Source: an uncultured Desulfovibrio sp.
Lineage (GTDB): Bacteria > Desulfobacterota > Desulfovibrionia > Desulfovibrionales > Desulfovibrionaceae
Length of the DNA: 8,855 nucleotides
Assembly: GCA_900553145.1 (NCBI GenBank)
Contig: USCL01000156.1
Coordinates: forward strand, 1-8,855
Reading direction: 5' to 3'
Position 1 is the stretch's first letter. Each line of letters starts with the position of its first letter. Under the pieces are notes generated by a model. The model did no database searches, was not told the DNA's origin, and saw only the letters and a list, made by a program, of their open reading frames with translations. A program made the position numbers and the translations under genes. Below are positions 5,802 through 8,855 of this stretch, piece by piece.

Positions 5802-6191
5802 ATGAGCGACAAGGGCATCATCGACATGAAAGAGGAAAACGGCCAGTGGTCGGCGTATGTCGGCGACTTCTCACCGGAAAAGCTGTGGGAAAAGATAAAG
5901 GAGCACGCGAAGAAAGTCGGCTGCGAAGGCATCCGCAGCGCCTTGCGCCTGTTCTACGCGCTCGACAACCCTTCCATGCCGCTCAAGACGAAGATGGTGA
6001 TCTACGGCGCGCTCGGCTATTTCATTTCGCCCATCGACGTGATCCCCGACTTCATCCCGGTTGTGGGCTTTACCGACGACATCGGCGTGCTTGCGGCGGC
6101 GGTCGTCATGGCCGCAAGCTACATCGACGCCGAAGCCAAGGCCAAAGCCGAAGCCAAGCTCGCCGACTGGTTCGGGGAAGGCTCTTGCTAG
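5802..6191 (+). CDS. YkvA/DUF1232-family small membrane protein
   Basis: This 129-residue protein starts at ATG 5802 with GAGGAGG (5791-5797) four bases upstream; the ATG at 5778 lacks such a site. The core at about residues 61-100 carries the family signature: LGYFISPIDVIPDFIPVVG followed by the acidic TDD (91-93) and a hydrophobic helix. The N-terminal 50 residues are charged and helical, and the C-terminus is an Ala/Lys-rich helix (EAKAKAEAKLADW) ending GEGSC. The biochemical role of this family is not established; members are short proteins predicted to associate with the membrane, often alone in the genome. It looks like a single-gene unit, with its own possible promoter, and converges on the methyltransferase gene with only 20 bases between the stops. 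I see no link to the upstream redox unit. Confidence 0.88.
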   Translation: MSDKGIIDMKEENGQWSAYVGDFSPEKLWEKIKEHAKKVGCEGIRSALRLFYALDNPSMPLKTKMVIYGALGYFISPIDVIPDFIPVVGFTDDIGVLAAAVVMAASYIDAEAKAKAEAKLADWFGEGSC

Positions 6192-6211
6192 CCGGATGCC
6201 CCGCCGACGCT

Positions 6212-7153
6212 TCAGCCGGGGAACGGAGCCTTTCCCCCGGTCATCTCCTCGGCCATCGCGGCCAGAAAGCGCTCATCCGTTCCGCAGCACCCGCCAACGA
6301 TCTTGAGATCCATAGCGCGGCCCAACGCCTTGAGGGACTGTGCGAGGCTTTGGGGTGAGGTCCGCCGCAACTCCGCGGCGTTGTCCAGCTCTTCCGGAGG
6401 CAGCGGGGACGCGTTCGCTTGGATGCCGCGAAAACGTCCGCGTACCAGTGCGGTTTTATTGAACGGCTGCGACAGGGCTTCGCCGACAATATCGGGATGG
6501 ACACAATTGGTCATGTAGCAGACAGGCCCATGCCCAACCGAGGCGTCTATCCTTTCGATGGCCGCATGGAGCGGCGTCTCGTCCGGCAGCATCCCTGTTT
6601 TGAGCAGCGTAAAACTGATGATGTAGGGGAGGCCCGTGTCCGCCATAGCCTGCGCCATGCCGACGGCTTCCGGCAGCGTCGGCATGATCCCCGCATACAG
6701 GAAGTCGGCCCCCGCCGGGGCCAGCCGATCAGCCTGCCAACCGTGAAACCGTCTGGCTTCCGCCGCCTCCAAAGCCCCTGCGCCCGTATAGGCATCCCCC
6801 CGGCATCCCATCAGGCCGCCGACGTACATGGGGATGGCGTTTTCCCGTTGTACGGCCTGTAAAAAACGGACGTTATCCTCAAGGATTGCAGCTGGATGCC
6901 GGGCGCAAACCCGTTCGCGGTTTGCCCGGCGCGTCGGCGTCGCCGCCAGAAAAGGCAGGCCGAACCGGCGCGCGACCTGCGCGTATCCGGTCCAAAGGGC
7001 GTGCAGGGCGGCTCTGCCTTGTTCGGTATAGATCATGGCGGCCATCGCCACGTTTTCATCAAAGGCCAGATGGTATTCCCCGCGCAGGCGTGTCCCCAGC
7101 GCGCCTTCCATAAGCAGGATCCGCTGCGTCGTGAAACAGGACGGAAAATCCAT
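6212..7153 (-). CDS. Homocysteine S-methyltransferase family protein
   Basis: This 313-residue single-domain protein has the family opening LLMEGALGTRL (residues 13-23, standing for the usual LxDGAxGTxL). Its zinc ligands are visible as C217 (MTNCVHP) and C289-C290 (GGCCGT). Family members move a methyl group from a donor such as S-methylmethionine, betaine or a methyl-corrinoid to homocysteine or a related thiol, in the cytoplasm. There is no cobalamin-binding or folate-binding domain, so it is not MetH; MmuM-like or BHMT-like chemistry, or the methyl-acceptor half of a split system, are all possible. I chose ATG 7153, with GGGGGAG at 7157-7163 just ahead; the spacing is short, and an in-frame TTG at 7165 would add four residues. 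The gene is downstream of bioA on the same strand but about 500 bases away. The donor cannot be told from sequence. Confidence 0.85.
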   Translation of the reverse strand: MDFPSCFTTQRILLMEGALGTRLRGEYHLAFDENVAMAAMIYTEQGRAALHALWTGYAQVARRFGLPFLAATPTRRANRERVCARHPAAILEDNVRFLQAVQRENAIPMYVGGLMGCRGDAYTGAGALEAAEARRFHGWQADRLAPAGADFLYAGIMPTLPEAVGMAQAMADTGLPYIISFTLLKTGMLPDETPLHAAIERIDASVGHGPVCYMTNCVHPDIVGEALSQPFNKTALVRGRFRGIQANASPLPPEELDNAAELRRTSPQSLAQSLKALGRAMDLKIVGGCCGTDERFLAAMAEEMTGGKAPFPG

Positions 7154-7660
7154 CGGCTCCCCCAAAAATGTTTTTCAATCCCCCAATACGGCCCGGACTC
7201 AAAGGCTGATCGCGCGTACGGGAAGGCTGTCGCTGACGGCTTGTCCCGCTATCCGGCGAACCCGTTGCGAAAGCCCGGGGACGGCTCCATCGGGCAAAAG
7301 GGCGGCCCCTGTCCGGGAAAGCCGGATGCGGACCGCCCCTTGGATATGGGCTCCAGAAAGAGCCGGAGGGCAAGGGCTGCCCCGCCGGGTCGTTTTCCCC
7401 GTTTGCCGGGAGGCAGCCCCTTCCCGGCGCCCTCCTCCGGCGCAGGGCACAACCCCGCACTGCCGGCAGGCCCCAGCGCCCGGCGATCCGGCTTGCCTCC
7501 ATGCTGAACAGCCGTCCAACGAGCAACGGAAACACGGCGTAGCCCTCGGATCGGCTGGGACGGCACGGCGAAAGAACGCCATGAGGGCCCACTACCTAAC
7601 GATCCGCAGGGCCTCATCATGCCCATGCCGCGCGGCACACGGGATACAGGCGGAACGGGA
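7154..7660. other. GC-rich gap between bioA and the methyltransferase gene, no convincing gene
   Basis: About 500 bases with several overlapping open frames on both strands, as expected from high GC. None has a good start site together with a recognisable motif, and none shows BioD motifs, which might be expected beside bioA. Minus-strand pieces that look somewhat protein-like fall in different frames (GYAVFPLLVGRLFSMEASRI near 7500-7550; QRVRRIAGQAVSDSLPVRA near 7205-7265), which could be the remains of a frameshifted gene. GGGCTGCC (7374-7381) and GGCAGCCC (7412-7419) are perfect inverted arms. TTGGGGGA occurs twice on the minus strand (7158-7165 and 7179-7186). I found no riboswitch signature I can name. 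Confidence 0.35.
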
Positions 7661-8855
7661 TCACGAATACGCCCCGCGCACGGCGTCGACAATGGCGTCC
7701 GTCAAACGCCGCAGGTCTTCCGGTTCGATGCAGTACGGCGGCATGAGATAGACGTTCCGGTTGAACGGGCGCACCCATACGCCGCGATTGACGAAAAAGT
7801 CCTGCAACGTCGCCATGTCCACGGGCTTATCCACTTCCACCACGCCGATCGCGCCGAGGGTCCGCACGTCACGGACGCCCCGGAATTCCCGGCACGGCGC
7901 AAGCCCCTCTTCAAGGCCACGCCGTATGCTTTCCACGCGCTCCGCCCACGGCGAGGCGTCCAGCAGGTCGAGGCTTGCGCACCCCACGGCGCACGCCAGC
8001 GGATTGCCCATGAAGGTGGGCCCGTGCATGAACACGCCGCCGCCCTGTTCCGGCCCGGCTTCTTCGATCCCCCGCGCCACGGCTTCGCTGGCCACGGTCG
8101 CCGCCAGCGTCATGGTGCCGCCGGTGAGCGCCTTGCCGAGGCAGAGGATATCCGGCTTGAGGCCCGCCCATTCCGAGGCGAACATTTTGCCGGTCCGTCC
8201 GAACCCGGTGGCGATTTCGTCAACGATCAGCAGCAGTTCATGTTCATCGCACAGCTTCCGCACCCCGCGCAGGTACTCGGGGTGATAGAACCACATCCCC
8301 CCCGCGCCCTGCACGATGGGTTCGAGGATAACCGCCGCCAGTTCGTCCGCGTGGCGTCCGATGGCGTCGCGCATGGGCCGGAGGCTGTCGGGATCGAACG
8401 GGCTGTCGAAACGGCAGCTTGGCCGCTCGACGAACAGGTGTTTCGGCAGGATGCCGGTAAACAGCGTGTGCATGCCGTTCACGGGATCGCATACCGACAT
8501 GGCCCCTTGCGTATCGCCGTGGTAGCCGCCCTTCGGGGTGAGGAAACGGGTTTTGCCCGGCCTCCCCTTCGAGGCCCAATACTGGACAGCCATCTTGAGC
8601 GCGACTTCGACGGAAACCGACCCCGAGTCGGCGTAAAAGATATGCCGCAGGTTGTCGGGCAGGAGGGGCAAAAGCCGCCTCGCCAGCTCCACGGCGGGCT
8701 CGTGGGTCAGGCCGCCGAACATGACGTGGGCCATTTTCGCGGACTGCCGCCGCAGGGCGTCCATGAGGACGGGATGCCCGTACCCGTGGATGGCGCACCA
8801 CCACGAGGACATGCCGTCCACCAGTTCCCTGCCGTCGCGCAGGCGGATGCGCACG
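7661..8855 (-). CDS. bioA: Adenosylmethionine-8-amino-7-oxononanoate aminotransferase (DAPA synthase), 5' truncated
   Basis: The PLP-dependent enzyme converts 8-amino-7-oxononanoate (KAPA) to 7,8-diaminononanoate (DAPA) in biotin synthesis, using S-adenosylmethionine as amino donor in the classic form. The visible 397 residues match E. coli BioA closely along the whole length: DGMSSWWCAIHGYGHP, HVMFGGLTHEPA, FYADSGSVSVEVALKMA, GGYHGDTQGAMSVCDP, IVDEIATGFGRTGKMFA and GPTFMGNPLACAVG. LGKALTGGTMT contains the PLP lysine, at residue 241 of the fragment. The match to E. coli indicates that roughly 30 N-terminal residues, including the HPYT region, lie beyond the window; the GTG at 8854 is an internal Val. 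The stop is TGA at 7663-7661. No bioD, bioB or bioF is seen in the window, so the rest of the pathway must be upstream or elsewhere. The dedicated BioA motifs make confusion with other class III aminotransferases unlikely. Confidence 0.95.
   Translation of the reverse strand, partial: VRIRLRDGRELVDGMSSWWCAIHGYGHPVLMDALRRQSAKMAHVMFGGLTHEPAVELARRLLPLLPDNLRHIFYADSGSVSVEVALKMAVQYWASKGRPGKTRFLTPKGGYHGDTQGAMSVCDPVNGMHTLFTGILPKHLFVERPSCRFDSPFDPDSLRPMRDAIGRHADELAAVILEPIVQGAGGMWFYHPEYLRGVRKLCDEHELLLIVDEIATGFGRTGKMFASEWAGLKPDILCLGKALTGGTMTLAATVASEAVARGIEEAGPEQGGGVFMHGPTFMGNPLACAVGCASLDLLDASPWAERVESIRRGLEEGLAPCREFRGVRDVRTLGAIGVVEVDKPVDMATLQDFFVNRGVWVRPFNRNVYLMPPYCIEPEDLRRLTDAIVDAVRGAYS

Noticed and set aside
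7321..7440. Cobalamin or SAM-type riboswitch on the minus strand upstream of the methyltransferase
   Set aside because: Short look-alike pieces such as GCGCCGGGAAG occur, but the conserved box sequences are not present in the right order.
7035..7751. Plus-strand open frame of 238 codons across the gap and the end of bioA
   Set aside because: It overlaps two certain minus-strand genes, is rich in Arg, Pro and Ser, and shows no domain.
1..8855. CRISPR array, tRNA, rRNA, insertion sequence or phage genes
   Set aside because: I saw no regularly spaced repeats, no tRNA or rRNA signatures, and no transposase, integrase or phage structural motifs in either strand.

Overview
The window is GC-rich DNA with strong G/C preference at third codon positions. 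The dominant gene set is ferredoxin- and flavin-based electron transfer in the cytoplasm, which suggests an anaerobe. A Desulfovibrionaceae-like sulfate/sulfite reducer (Desulfovibrio, Bilophila or similar) fits best, but that is inference from gene style and no marker gene here proves it.

Left part (2-5552): the C-terminal part of a Crp/Fnr-type regulator is followed by a short AT-rich control region. That region holds a CRP-geometry palindrome (437-456), a hairpin plus T-tract (492-518) and a long foldable leader (523-621). Three same-strand genes follow. The first (641-2260) is a GltD/NfnB/DsrL-like NAD(P)H oxidoreductase with extra 4Fe-4S motifs at both ends. The second (2263-3972) is a flavoprotein of the fumarate reductase/succinate dehydrogenase/APS reductase A fold. 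The third (4054-5439) is a DASS/SLC13-like permease. A strong 19-bp intrinsic terminator (5500-5552) closes the unit. The simplest reading is a substrate-specific redox module: the permease imports an anion, the flavoprotein reduces or oxidises it in the cytoplasm, and the iron-sulfur oxidoreductase exchanges its electrons with NAD(P)H in place of the usual FrdB/AprB subunit. The flavoprotein lacks the residues that bind dicarboxylates in FrdA/SdhA, so the substrate is unknown. This is the best candidate in the window for an undescribed system.

Middle part (5553-6191): an AT-richer spacer with palindromes and a possible promoter precedes a small YkvA/DUF1232 membrane protein.

Right part (6212-8855, minus strand): a homocysteine S-methyltransferase-family gene lies downstream of bioA (biotin synthesis, 5' end beyond the window). 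About 500 bp of GC-rich sequence with no convincing gene separates them. This part is ordinary metabolism and shows no functional tie to the left part.
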